Part shown: positions 26,451 to 42,850 of the stretch, piece by piece | Numbering within the stretch: the first letter of the stretch is position 1 | How the letters are laid out: the number at the start of each line of letters is the position of its first letter | NCBI GenBank assembly: GCA_914767715.1 | Contig: OU612072.1 | Coordinates: 21,018,001-21,082,000, forward strand | Origin: Membranipora membranacea | Taxonomy: Eukaryota; Bryozoa; Gymnolaemata; Cheilostomatida; Membraniporidae | Direction: 5' to 3' | Length of the DNA stretch: 64,000 bases | Notes under the pieces: model-generated | Told to the model about the DNA's origin: nothing | What the model saw: only the letters and a program-made list of their open reading frames with translations | Database searches by the model: none | Position numbers and translations under genes: made by a program

Positions 26451-26452
26451 AC

Positions 26453-26680
26453 AAAGGTATTGGTAAAGGCGTTCACCTCTCAACGCTTCTGAAGTGAATG
26501 GGTTTGAGTCCCGCCGCTGACTAAGAGTAGGATATACTGGTTGTGTAAGGGTTGTGCCGCACAGACTCATCCAATGCCATACAAACAGAACCAGCGGTAA
26601 GATGAGTGATAGACTAAGAGACTCTGCTTGCAGAGTACGGGAGTAGCTAAAGCTACAACACCTTCCTTCTTACTTTACTG
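26453..26680 (+). mobile_element. tRNA-derived SINE-like element
   Basis: Starts with a tRNA-like head: an A-box-like TTGGTAAAGGCG and a B-box-like GGGTTTGAGTCCC about 35 bases apart. About 150 bases of tRNA-unrelated body follow, containing 'gactctgcttgcagagt' (a short hairpin), and a pyrimidine-rich end ttccttcttacttt. It sits exactly where similarity between the two NHL flanks breaks, as expected of an insertion. A clear target-site duplication was not found. Confidence 0.5.
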
Positions 26681-27101
26681 TTTAAAGTTTGCCTAGCTGG
26701 CTGTCCTCTGGTTTTCAAAAACAATAACATTAACATCAGGTTTATATGCAATAGAAATTAATTGACATAAAGTTTGAAATTCTCTTTGCAAAATCATTTT
26801 AGAATGATCAATGCATACGGATGGGTTGATGTAAATTTGACCGGAAATATTTGAAAATTGCAATGGTCTTATATAAGGGGCCACTGAAAAATTCTGACAA
26901 GTAAACATAGTTTGCATATAAAGCAATGGGGAAATATTTAGAGGTGTTAGACCTAACAGTAGCACTAGCAGACAACTTGCACAATCAGCTGATTGCAGTA
27001 AATATAGCTACTTTAAAGGAAACATATTTTTCAGTGGCCTGCCTGGGTAGGTTACGGAACATTTAAAAGTTGGTGAAACTATGAGCACTGGTAGGGCTGG
27101 G

Positions 27102-27119
27102 TGGGGGGGGGGGGGGGGC
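27102..27119. repeat. Poly-G run
   Basis: A run of about 16 G, with one T near its left end, in otherwise AT-rich DNA. Shorter G or C runs occur at 25116-25124, 29358-29366, 42581-42590 and 63975-63984. Confidence 0.9.
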
Positions 27120-27227
27120 TGGTGGCTTGTCCTTTATTAACTAGGTAACATAAGCATAACTCTTGGTTCTGAATAGATATGTGTTGGAAAAGAGTGGTAG
27201 GTTATTTGGGTACTATGTCGCTGTGTT

Positions 27228-27690
27228 GAACCCAAACTGTTGACCCCTGAATCCACATTTGGACCCCAAAAACCTAAAACTGTCATCTGCAAACCCAAAA
27301 CTTCAAGCTACAAACCCCAAAATGGGAACCGCGAAAAAGGGGAACTGCGAACCCTTAACTTCATTCATGGTGCAAACCCCAAACTCCGAGCTGCAAGCCC
27401 GAAGCTGCGAGATGAAAACCCCAAATGTTGTCCCTCAAACCCCAAAATCTGACCCCCAAACCCAAAAAACTGACCCCTAAACCCCAAACTCTCTTTATTG
27501 ATCCCCAAACCCCAGAACGTAGGCCGTGAACTCCAAAGTGTAGACTGTATACCCCAAACTGCAAGCTGCAAACCCCAAATTTTGACCCCGAACCTGACTC
27601 CTAAACCCCAAATGCTGACCCCGAAAACCAAAATTTGTATTCCATACCCCAGCCTGCCAACCGTAAACCCCAATATCACACCTCAAACCT
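27228..27690. repeat. Degenerate CCCCAAA-rich tract
   Basis: The motif AACCCCAAA or a variant recurs about two dozen times over 460 bp, separated by spacers of roughly 8-20 bases such as 'ctgcaagctgca' and 'tgacccc'. The complement is TTTGGGG, and several runs of four C/G lie close together. The tract is open in several frames on both strands (27240-27746 plus; 27361-27686 minus) because it lacks stop triplets, which gives artefactual proteins full of GFG/WGL. I treat it as a non-coding minisatellite. Confidence 0.8.
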
Positions 27691-28075
27691 CAATTAAGAT
27701 GACTATACTATCTCTTAACCTCATAAAACACTTCGTCTGGTGCTAAGCTAACAGCACATGGATTTGTACCTGCTGGGCAAGTCCGGACTTGTTCTATCTT
27801 CTTCTTTAAAAGACTTTAAGTAGGTTTGAGCGTGTTGAATTATTGAGTGTCACCTTGAATATATTTTTAAAAGTCAACATCCCACCCCATCACTCAATAA
27901 ACACAATATCTTCAGTAAGTGGGTAATTATTTGAAGTTAGTCCCTGCATGACAAGGAAAAGTTGCTTCCAAATGGCATGTATACGTCACACTGTAGCTTA
28001 ACATCTCTTCTGTCTTATGTCTGCAGACAACCTGAGCCATCGCTGCAGACTTTGCCGATGATGGTCATGGACATG

Positions 28076-28280
28076 GTAGGGAGAGAGAGGGAGAGAGAGA
28101 GGGAGGGAGAGAGAGAGGGAGGGAGGGAGGGAGGGAGGGAGGGAGGGAGGGAGGGAGGGAGGGAGGGAGGGAGGGAGGGAGGGAGGGAGGGCGAGAGAGG
28201 GCGAGAGAGGGCGAGAGAGGGCGAGAGAGGGCGAGAGAGGGCGAGAGAGGGCGAGAGAGGGCGAGAGAGGGCGAGAGAGA
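28076..28280. repeat. GGGA and GGGCGAGAGA tandem repeats
   Basis: A mixed GGGAGA/GGGA microsatellite (28076-28190) passes into about nine copies of a 10-bp unit GGGCGAGAGA ending near 28279. The long frames through it on both strands (28015-28328) are Pro/Ser/Leu or Arg/Glu/Gly low-complexity artefacts. Confidence 0.95.
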
Positions 28281-28576
28281 GATGATCGTCAACTTTGGCA
28301 CCCAAAAACTTAAAAAACTTTTATGCATTGATACAAGCGTCTTTAAAAAATAACAGGATTTAAGATAAAATTCATTACTTCAGTTTTGTCATGTGATGTA
28401 AATTGACATACATTTTATCAAAGATATATTTTAATATGAGGTTTTGTTCAATTTCAAAAGACTACCCACCAGTAATAGGCAAAGTAAAAATATTGACCAG
28501 CATGTACCTACCTATAAAATCAGATCGAGAAAACATAGATAATCATTATTTATTAGTGTATATACAGTGTACTCAC

Positions 28577-30368
28577 ATATAAACTGCTGGATTCTCCGAC
28601 GTTTTCGACATACAGAGAACTATTAATGATTAGTAGAGACCAGGGTTTCGTCAGACATCCTGAGCAGAGATCTAGTGTGGATACTCTGTCTGCGTTCAGG
28701 TCTACTAGTCGTATCTTGTTGTTGTACTCATCGGCCAAAAGTAGTGACAGATTACCTGATGTGCAGGAGGCCATTTGGGGAGCTAAATAGAGAGTTTAGG
28801 AGAGAGCTGTCTCTGTAGCCTAATGACATTTCGATGATAAGTGTAATTATCTTCTTTTTGTATGTGATATAGTAGAGGGAGTTAGTTACTATGAAATACA
28901 GGTCACCTTTGTCATCCTGTGTCATCTGACTGATTTCCCAGAGGATAACATCTCTTACAAAAGTACCAACAGCTTTTGAGCTGATATTTACTGTTCTCAC
29001 AGCCATGTTAAAGCATTCGGTGACGAGAAGCTGCATGTCAACATTGTTGTCCCTTATTACAAACCAGGAACTGTCGAACTGACCGGGGTGACCATCTGTG
29101 TATACCTGTGACCATCACTGTCCAGAAAACTGTGAGGTGGCTCCTGTGAGACGGTTAATCTCTCTCAGACAGCTATTACTGATGTCAACTACAATGACAT
29201 GTTGATCTGTAATCTCTATGAATCCCATGGGTCCTTTGAATTAAGCCTCAAATCTCTGTATCCTCTCATTGTAGTGTTCCCTGCTATTGTGGTAGAGGAC
29301 GTATCATCGCTAGTCTTTAGTGAGTTCTGATCGAGGTAGATCACATTGTTGCAAGGGGGGGGGATGAGGTCACATGGCTAATAGAGGTCTACCTCCATGT
29401 GATAAACATTGCTCGAGATGGTTACTGTGAAGTTTGTGGCTATAGACCTCTTTAATCTATAAAATTGATATAATTTTGTAAACGTAATGTTACAAGTCCA
29501 GTAATTTTTGACCAAAGAAATTGCATATTCTAGTGATGCAATGATATAATTAAAATTAATTAATCAAATGGGATGTTTCATAATTATAATTTGGATGAAG
29601 GGTGTTTGGCATATGATAATTGTAAAAGCGATGTTTTCAACGGGAACAATTCAGGGTTTCATGATATATTACAACTCTTAAGAAACTGGCAATTCAAATA
29701 TGACCACAAAAAACTTTTTCATGCAATTAATACCGATGAAGAAATGCAACTTTTTCCAAACAACTAAATTGGGCAAACGCATTAGATATATAAAATATAA
29801 GCATTTTCGAGCAAACTTTGTTCGCAATACACTTCTCTCATCAGCAATCAGCAGTAAATAGGTATCACAGCTAACAAGGAGTACTGGTTTTGAACCAATA
29901 CCATTTATGGCCAGTTCCCTCAGCATGGCCTCCCGAATCCGATTTTTAGTAGAGGGTTTTTTTAGAGTCAAACGTTGAAGACTTTCAAAAAACTCATATT
30001 TATTATCACAGCGTCCTGGATACGTGAATAGAATTTACATTGACGGAAAGTGACTCACTGATCAACTAGAGACTGCACATCCTGATCGTTACACCATCCA
30101 GTATCCAGAGTCACACAACATAACACCTGTCAAAATGATACCCTTGATTTAATCTGTTACAAGAGAAATTACCAAATTTTTTTGTTCAGGAGAGGGGACA
30201 ATTCTGAAAATTCATTTGAATTAGTTTCATGTCAGGGTTAAAGCAAACCTGCTAAACATCACAAGTGCTTCAACTACCTTTTCTTCTTCAGAATTACCAA
30301 TTTCAAGGTTATTTTGGAGTCTCAGTTTATATTGAACTTACAAGGAAAAGTGTAAGTCTCAGCTCCAT
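28577..30368 (-). pseudogene. NHL-repeat gene copy C, truncated and broken
   Basis: Three exons homologous to exons 1-3 of genes A and B: 30368-30342 (MELRLTLFL before a GTAAGT donor), 30126-30059 (VLCCVTLDTGWC and onward, ending in VDQ rather than VDR), and 29456-28577. The third is damaged: after HMEVDLY comes TAG, the following stretch contains a poly-C expansion, a further TAG occurs near 29228, and the reading frame shifts around 28760 between 'SPNGLLH' and 'LLLADEYNNKIRLVD'. Exons 4-9 are missing, replaced by GGGA repeats and the CCCCAAA tract. Upstream it lacks the conserved GATA pair of the intact genes. Confidence 0.85.
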
Positions 30369-33300
30369 GATTGTTAACAGACCGAATGTGTTTATGGTAC
30401 TGTAGAAAGATTTGATCCACACCACGAGGCTCACCTCAACAGGGAGAGCAAAGAAAGCTTTAGCTATTGTCATTGTTAAGCAAGCACTTATGACACGTAC
30501 AGTTTTGGTTTCATAGAACACTGTTATTCCGGTTTTAGAGCATCACGGTATTGGCAATGAGTCAGAATAGCTCAGAGAGCGCACAGCTCTGGCTGTGATA
30601 TTAATTGATGTACAGACTTCATTAAATGCTGTTGTTGTGAGCTTGTTTATATAATTCATGCCTAGTGTGATGAAAAGTGAGAGGTAACTAGTGGGAGCTG
30701 AGTAGAACTACGGAGGAACTACTGGAAAACAATTGTCATCGGATTCTTTACAAAAAATGTGTAAAAATGATTGATCATATCCAGATATCGATAATATTAC
30801 AAATCTTCAATCATACTATTACAGATCTATTTTTCTGCATAAATGTTATGATCATCATGCACATATTTGCATAATTTGATAATGCAAAATAACTCAAAGG
30901 CCCTTCGGCGGAACTTATTGGACATGGTCTGCTTAAAACGAAACCACTTATCAACCGGTATCAGCTTATCTGTATTACCAAATACTGTCTCACTCAAAAA
31001 GTGCTACATTCAAGAACCCAATTAAAAGGTTATGAACAGTTTTTGTTTTTAGTTTTTTTTATGTTAGGTTTCTGCAATAACTAAATGATAACAAGATCAG
31101 ATTCTAATAGTGAGTGGTCGGTAACGGAATGCCGCTCCCAGCACTCCTGGCTCACAAATATTGTTGTGCTTAGTTGATGGGTTGTTTTATTATAAAATTA
31201 TGTTTGATATTATATTGAAAAATTATAGACTTGGACAATTTAATAATCGTTGTGTAATTATAAAAATTTGAATATGATTTATATAAACAGTTTCCATTTG
31301 TATATATCAACTTTTAGAATACATTTTTAACCAAGAATCGGCAAAGGGCCGTTTGGACGGTAACTCAGCATGGGTGAATCACGGTGCAAAAAACTTGAAA
31401 AATTATTTTGCGAAAAAATAAAGTTATAAAAATATATCATAGCAATGAAATGGACAAAAGACAATCATTGTTTCGAGGGACGGTGATGTTACAGACTCAG
31501 ATAGGATATACACGGACGGATAGGTACCTGGACTAGCAGTAATATGAGCAGCAGAAAGGAAAATGATGGAGATGGTTGCAATTAACCTTAAGACAAAATT
31601 TCTAGGAAAGCAGGCACTCTAAAAAATTACACCAAACATACAAAATCCAAAATTTAGTTATTCGATTGTACTACTTAGCAGTAAAAATCTATCGGTGATG
31701 TTTTACGTCCTGCCAAAAAATTGTACCTGCAACAACATTAATTTGGGGCCACAGTCCTAAATCTAGTTTGAAATCATTATTAATTCATCTAGGAGAATGA
31801 TAATGACGGAAAAAGGTGCAAAATCTTACTATAAGAAATACAACATGTAAAACATGATCCAAAAAAAACTTATAAGCGAACAGTCACCTAAGCTGCCTTA
31901 AGGTAGGAAAGTTGGAACTTCTTGTAGTGTCTTGTTGACAGTTGCAGTACCGGCAGACTCAAGTGCCTGATTGAAGTTTCACAACTCCCACAGCAACATT
32001 GCCAAGTGTGAGAAAAAGATTACACAACACAAAAGTAATGTCGGGTAAGACAATACGGCGATCGGTAAAATATTGTTTCCAGTAAAGAAATAAGAAAAAG
32101 CCGTTAGAGATAAACAAATCTAGGAGACTTGACATCCCAGGGGGACAATCACCAGTACAATAAGAATAAAAGGAAACACAGCTGTGTACGCATAGTCAAC
32201 TGAATCAACTTTTTCCAAGTTGTCCACATGTTCACATCTGGAGTTGCCCTCTCACAAGTGTACTTGACTGTGACTCGACCCTGTTAGATGTTACGGAGTT
32301 AAATGGAGATGATTATTCCTTTTATATCCAGTCATCAGTAACCTTGATCTTCTACTCATATATTAGGTAGATGCGTCGTCCCAGCTCCCTACAAGCAGAA
32401 TTAAAGGCATGTCAATAAATAAAACATAATCGTTTTTCTAAATAAATGGATAGCTTTACACTACCAGTCCTTATATACAGCCTATTTTTCTGGAGGGTAC
32501 GGTCTCACACCACTACCCCTACCCCTCCCCCCACAAATAAGGCAAGACAAGATATTGTACACAGCCTCTGATCAGCCTTATACAAATGTTTCATGTTGAA
32601 AAGATTGGCGAAGGTGAAATGGAGTTGGCTTTGGCGTTAGCAATAGGTGCAAGCCCGCTACCTCCGAGATGTGATTAGCAGGCATGCAACATAGTGCCAT
32701 TAAAATACTGGAGTCCTTGAATTTTACCTGTTACTATTATTTCTAGCCGCATTACCCTCGGCTGCATCAATTCTTAAGAATATACTGCTCTACTGACACA
32801 TGACACTAGTAAGCACTCAATTCTAGCTGTCTCAGGTGGGAGTTTATATGAAAGAGATCAAATTTAGGTAACATTCAAATTAGTTATTCCACGCCAATGC
32901 AACCGAGTGAGCTCTTCCTAGCACGACTATTTTACTTCTCTAGGGTGATTTTACTCCGGATAAATAAAAATGCCTTCGTCTGATTCTCTGGGTAAAGTAA
33001 AACACAAACTTGAATAGATGATTGGTTTGGGTGAATTGATTGCATGTATTCCTACTTAATTCTGAGAAGTGAAACAAACACCAGAAGGGAAGGATTGAGT
33101 AATGGTTACCTTAGTCTTATGGTACTGCTGTCCTTACCTTATTCTTATGGTACTGCTGTTCTTTATTCTGAGGCTGCTTGTGGGTTAGTACTGGGGATTT
33201 TGATTGTTGCGGGTAACCAGAGATATTCGGTAGATTCTAAAATACACAGATCAAGAATATGAGTCATCAAGTAGGTTAAATTTTTCAAAAAAATAAATTC

Positions 33301-33917
33301 AATACTTGAAGCCATAAGTTTTCACATGGCCTTTAAGTGCAAAGAGACATGAATAGCATATTTACATCATCATAAATTTGGAAATGACGGTTTCACTTCA
33401 GTGCAAACAGAAGTTGTCCCTTCTTTGATGTAGATTGGACAACTTCTATATACGAGAAGAAATCTTAACTATATCAACCAGTAGGCAGGGAGGGTTGGGG
33501 GTCAGGGCGGAGGGTGTCCCACCCTTTCTGCTAGAGGTAATATTATACCTAAACAGGACATTGTGATGTTGCACCATTGAATTGTGTAGTACCAAAGGTG
33601 GTGTTGTTGATTTGAAGTCAAAAGTCCAGATTAGTTAATAACTATATCAATTTTGAAGGCATTTCAAGTTTGAAAATTGAGTTCTATACAAAATACCTGG
33701 ACTGAAGACTGCACTACATATGGACTGTCAATGATGATATCATTGTTACTTTGTTAAAATAAATGGTACTGTAACTTAGTGCCATAGAGCTAATGCTCTA
33801 TATAAAACCCTGTCAAAGTTTATTCTTCGATCCATGATCATGGAATCAGACAAGTCAAGAACACACTTTTTGTTAAGATTCTCACCGGCCATGTCGGGAA
33901 GTGGTATGTGATTATAA
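30369..33917. other. About 3.5 kb with no gene recognised
   Basis: AT-rich sequence with only short frames. There is a small hairpin, AAGTTGTCC at 33411 against GGACAACTT at 33438. I see no exon, RNA gene or element ends that I can support. Confidence 0.4.
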
Positions 33918-33983
33918 TACAATATTATACGTAATAATATAATACTTAACAATATAATACGTAATAATATGATATAATATAAT
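33918..33983. repeat. AT-rich short tandem repeat
   Basis: Irregular repeats of 'aatataatacgtaataat' immediately 3' (in gene sense) of the last visible kinase exon, inside what would be its downstream intron. Confidence 0.8.
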
Positions 33984-33986
33984 TAC

Positions 33987-37695
<3,709 letters not shown>

Positions 37696-37938
37696 TATTT
37701 GTTTACAAGGCACCTCGGGTCATTACACAGCTGCTCGATAGAAATTTGCCTAGCGGCTGCTGTCTGGCCTCCAAAATATAGACATTGTCTACGGCAATGA
37801 TAGGTTTAATAGTTTGTAAGGTAACAAGTCATTGTTTGTATAACTTATCCCTGTGACAGCGGCTCTAACTCTGAATCTCTAAATTTGTGATATTGATACA
37901 TGCCTCAATTTTGATCAACATGATCGCTAATGTCAGTT

Positions 37939-38187
37939 TTAAATTTGTGACAGCATATGTTTACCACAACACCAGTCACATAAAAGTTTGATTTGATTTG
38001 TCTGAAAAAAAACGGCAAGGTGCTCGAAGTCCTCGTACTGAGAGTGTGATACATCCCAGAAAACTAGAATGCATCCTAGAGGAGACGCCATGGTGTACCT
38101 CCTAATCGTGAGTGTGCAGCAAGCCATTGGCAGTGACACTTTGATCTTAGCCAATAGGCCGAGAAGCGATCTGTTCCTACCATACAC
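37939..38187 (-). CDS. Short unassigned ORF with a possible SEFIR/TIR-like start
   Basis: An 82-codon frame in the 1.36-kb segment that is absent from the first copy of the block. Its second half reads GCILVFWDVSHSQYEDFEHL, then AVFFQTNQIKLLCDW. A hydrophobic strand, a D/S-rich turn, an amphipathic helix and a second strand in that order loosely resemble the first half of SEFIR (IL-17 receptor type) or TIR domains. No splice partners are identified and there is no second copy to show conservation. It could be a decayed exon or chance. Confidence 0.2.
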   Translation of the reverse strand: MYGRNRSLLGLLAKIKVSLPMACCTLTIRRYTMASPLGCILVFWDVSHSQYEDFEHLAVFFQTNQIKLLCDWCCGKHMLSQI

Positions 38188-38302
38188 CGCAAGTTGTTTG
38201 ATACAATGCTTAGTGACTGCTCACTGTCACAGAGCAGCCAAATCTAGCAGTGCTATAAAACTAAGGTCAGGCCTGTCAAAGTTAGTTGCTCTTACCAGAT
38301 AA

Positions 38303-39060
38303 AATACTGGGAACTTAAATTGTACAGAGTCATGTTCCTTGCTGCTATATACTATATATATCCTGAGAGCTGCACGGTGTGTATTTATCATGTGATAATG
38401 CTAACGCGGGCGTAGGGACGACAACTCCAATTCTTGCAATTTTTCATGAAATCATAATTAACTGTTCCTAATGTGCACAATAATTATCTTAAGGTCTGGA
38501 AAATCAACCATTTCTTCCATTCTAACTAGGGTAAGCAGTGTTTGGATGTATGAAAATAGTAGAGCCGGAGGTGTAATTTCTGCTAAGTACTAGCATCGAC
38601 TTTGGCAAATTAAAACGGTCCTAACATGGAAGACATGCAAAAAGCACCATTTTGCAACTTACTTTGCAAGTAATTTAGACATTACATGTTCCTAAATAGG
38701 GATTCTTTGTCAATAGATTAAGAGAAAGGAAGGCCAGCAAACTAGAAAAGGGATGATTGATAGCGTCATTCAATCATCTGTCATCGCCCATGACTGTCTT
38801 ATGAAATCAACCAAAACTTGTAACTTTAAAAATATTAGCAGGCCTTACCAATCTAAAGATGTTGTAAGCAGTGTCTTTGTTTTAGGAGCGATACAAGACT
38901 GAGTAATTTGGTGAGAGCGGTGTTGGGAAATATAGGAATATGATCCCAAAAATGTCGCAACTTTGTATGGTTGGATCACATACTATTGGATAGGCTATTG
39001 AGCATGCCTGAATATTGAAGTGTGCCAGGATTAATTATATCCTGCGTTTAGCTTAACTCC
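38303..39060. other. No gene recognised
   Basis: Right part of the segment unique to copy 2. AT-rich, no frame or repeat that I can support. Similarity to copy 1 resumes at about 39060 with 'ggtcgaggaatacccgagta'. Confidence 0.4.
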
Positions 39061-39397
39061 ATGCTCTGTTTATATATAGGTCGAGGAATACCCGAGTACA
39101 GGTAGTACGTCAGAGTTGAGGTGGACTGGAAAGTAAAGTATAAACATTGCATTGTGGGATACCATATTACTGTAGTACTATGGGGTCTGTGAGGCCAGCA
39201 CTGAGAGCACAGCACACACCCCATCCTCCCCCTTCATTGAAGTTGTTATTATTATTCTCAGGGGTGTAAACACAAAGCTCACTCAAACTCCAGCATATTG
39301 TGTGATCCGACCTCTCTTTCTCAATTAACCCATATTTGGATTTCAATATAATAATAATAATATGCATCCTGGCGATGATTATTCCCATCATAATTAT

Positions 39398-42300
39398 GAT
39401 AAGAGCATCAACTTCACGTGTCACTGCGGGAGTATTTTAGCATTGTTGATGTAAGGACGTCTTATCAATGCAAAGTCCGTAGCCAGCGAAGTAGGACAAG
39501 TCACACATTTTGCTCTACATGAATTCTTATTATTTCACCACTTAGCGCTAAGTTCACTAATCACCTGATAAGAGTACCAGGTGAAACTTTCACTTTGTGT
39601 AGTTGAATACTGATGACTCAAGTATCTATTATAAATGTAAATATTGCAAGGTCATTAATACAGACAATATGCAGTCTCATGGTTGAAAATTCACAATATA
39701 TAACCAGACCCGGATATTTGTGTCTCAAATCTGATAATAGCATAAATTAACCACTCACAAAATAGCTGATGAGTGTGTCTTATTGGTCGAAGTGATGCAT
39801 ACATGGCAACACACACCTGTTCTGATTTTTTGGCTTTATCAATATATCTAACTCCAATATAATGCTTCATCCTCTACTGTCTTATGAACTGTGTCACATT
39901 ATAAAATGCACTCTTCGAATAATTGAATAGCAGTGAATGAACCCTTGTCAAGCGGCTACATGAGGGCCACAGCTACTTTTTTTGGCTGCGCAACAAGCCT
40001 ACAGATGCGAATAAGACCATTAATCGATGCCTGATAAGGGTAAATCAGTAATATGATTCAGGATTAATTTGGCAAATAATTTGATGGGTTGTATGTCTTG
40101 CATATGAGAGAAAGCATGAAGGTCGACGGTCTAAAATTCACAACATATGAACTAATTGTACCCTGGAAGGGCACAACTCTTACGTTAATCTGTTTTCTAG
40201 AATGCCTAGGGTACATTTTAACATTTGTCTTTCTCGACTATACCATATTTGAATTTTAAACAATGTAACCTGGCAAAGCGTATTTGCAGGATATTTATGG
40301 TAAGAGTGTAAAATACGCACTTTGTGGCGGGAGTATTTAATATTGGTGACGTGACAAGGTCTTATCAATGCCAAGTGCACGGGACTGCGCCCTATTAAAA
40401 GTAATGGGTGTTCTACGTAAGTTCCAAATATTCACAGCTTATGACTAGATGCGTCAAACATTTGATAAGAGAACCTTTCACTGGATAATATTGCCAACTT
40501 TTGCACAAGTTTCTCTTACCTATGTAAATATTACAATGTCAGTAATACAGACAAAGTCACGTCTCATGGTCTCCCTTGATTAAACATTCATAACCAGATG
40601 GCGATGATTTCTGTCACACAACTGATGAGAGCAAGCAATTCACCGTTCACTGCCTGTAGCGGATTATATAATTCCTGGGACTGGGTCTTTGCAGGGGAAT
40701 TAATTTATACATGACAACAGCATTGCGATGATTCATAGCCTACATGCGCCTATGACACAACACAAAAATCATAGCCACACACAAACCTTTCATCTGACGC
40801 GATGCCAAGCTTCTCGATCTATTGTATTATGATTTGAATTACATTATATTCATGCATTGTTTGTAATTGAAGGACAGGGGATGAAGCCGTGTCACGCGGC
40901 CCACACACAAAGTAAACACGTGACAAGGCTGTACAGTCAATGCAGGTAGGAGAATGACATCATGACAGCTAAGGGTAAAATAAAAAAACAAAATCCAGGA
41001 CAGTTTTGGTGAATACATTGATGAGTTACATGTCTTGGATATGTTATATAGCAAGAGGGGCCAGGGTCTGGAATGTGCAATGATTAGGGATAAATAATAC
41101 CACATAGGGCACAGCATTTATTTTCGGCATGAATCTGCCCTCAATTTGTAAGCAAAGGGGAGAATAACCGGAATCAAGCATTCAGGGCTTAGTGTTATCA
41201 ATTGAGTTAATAATTAAAATGTTTAGCTTGAGGTAAATTTGAATCCATTATCATGCGGCACAGAGAGGAAGCAATGATATCTAAGAGGTCAGGAGCGAGA
41301 TTGGGAACATCCTATACCCGTCTGAAGTAATTCACCAATCTCAGGGGTGTTTACAACGAGCTCACAGGGACCTCAGCGGCAAATCTCATCCCACCCCTCT
41401 TTCTTGACTATACGTTATTGGATGTTCAACTTAAGGTCTTATCAATGCTAAGCTGACAGAACAGCTCCCTAATGAAATTCACATTGTTTGTTCTACATCA
41501 GTTCTAAATAATACATCACCACTCATGGCTAGATGCGTCATACATTTGATCGAGAGAATCTTTCACTGGTTACTATTGAATATTGTTGACGCAAGTTTCT
41601 CTTAGCAATGTAAATATTACAAGGTCACTAGTACAGACAAATTCACGGCTCAATAAACAAATTATAATCAGAAGACGGCTGTTTGCCTCACACAACCGAT
41701 AAGAGCACCCAATAAACTACTAGCCTTGATTTTTCCTGATTTTAGGGCTTGGCCAATACCAAAATGTTATCCAGCTCATACTGTGCAAGTCAATACAAGT
41801 TCATTGAACAATGCTTATAAACTACTGGACGTAAACTCAAATATCCAAGAATTTGGGATTAAGTCTGAATGAATTTCTTTCAACAATGTAACGCCATAAG
41901 GAAAAAATATCTATTGCAATGCTCAGCCCTAATCTTGGGGAAAAATGGCATGTAATTGACTGTGTAAGATAAAACTCAGAGACACAAAGGTATTGGTATG
42001 TAATATCATGCAATACAGTGATGAACCAATGGAATCCAGGAGACATGACCTGATAGCACAGCCCATCTCTCCACCTGAAGTTAATCATCATTCACAGAGG
42101 TGTATACAATGAGCTAACTCTAACTTCCGCAGCGTGTGTCATCCGACCTCTCTTTCTTGACTATACCTTATTTGAATTTCTAACTATATAGCCTGGAAAA
42201 ATTGTTTGCATCATCTTTGTGATTAGACTGTCGAATTCATTTTTCGCTGTGGGAGATCTAAACCTTGTTGACGTGAGAAGGTTTTATCCACGCTAAGTTC

Positions 42301-42850
42301 AAATGGTTGTGAGATAGGAAAAGCCACACTTCCTATTCTACATAAATTCTAAATTTTTCACAACTTCAGTGAAGTGAATGATACATGGCAACAAACACTG
42401 CTTGGATACAATGTTATGTGATTGCTTTTGATTCATAAAGTCCATAGCAGTGCATTACAACCAAAGTCAGGCCTGTTGAAGCTTGTAATTCCCATCATAT
42501 ATAGTGAGACATGGAAGCAAAATTGTGACGCTTCGTGCTAACATAATTGCAGCCTGGCTTGAAAAGCTTTTTTTGGTTGGGGGGGGGGGTGCAGTGTACA
42601 GGCATCTAACATCAGATAAGAGCACTGAGTGGGCCTTTCACTTGTTATGGAATACTGTTGACACAAGTTTCTCTTATCAAAGTTTTTATTGCAAAGTCAG
42701 AAATAAACACAACGTCCCATTGCATGGTCAGTAACTCAATACAAATAAACCCAAATGGCTTGCGTCACACATCTGATAAGCGTACAGTATTAGCCATGGC
42801 GCTTTGCTAGTCACTGAAAATAGCTGATGTGGTTATATCTTTATCTGTGC
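39398..42850. repeat. Array of inverted-GATA modules, locus 3, 3' of NHL gene B
   Basis: GATAAGAG-type starts at 39398, 39567 and about 39736, then 40299 (GGTAAGAG), 40464 and about 40624, then degraded copies near 41549 and 41698, then 42615 and 42775. Partners of the CTTATC type lie at 39461, 40355, 40515, 41600 (as CTTAGC) and 42673. It aligns with 4760-6840 (via 39065-41180) and with 17990-20290. It is the longest of the arrays and lies about 1 kb beyond the stop of NHL gene B, the same arrangement as locus 2 and gene A. Confidence 0.8.

Noticed and set aside
27240-27746. Overlapping long frames on both strands encoding GFG/WGL-rich or PKT-rich proteins
   Set aside because: They exist because the CCCCAAA tract lacks stop triplets; composition follows the DNA repeat and no splice or start context supports them.
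27962-28328. Frames of 87-107 codons encoding Pro/Ser/Leu or Arg/Glu/Gly repeats
   Set aside because: Direct translations of the GGGA and GGGCGAGAGA microsatellite.
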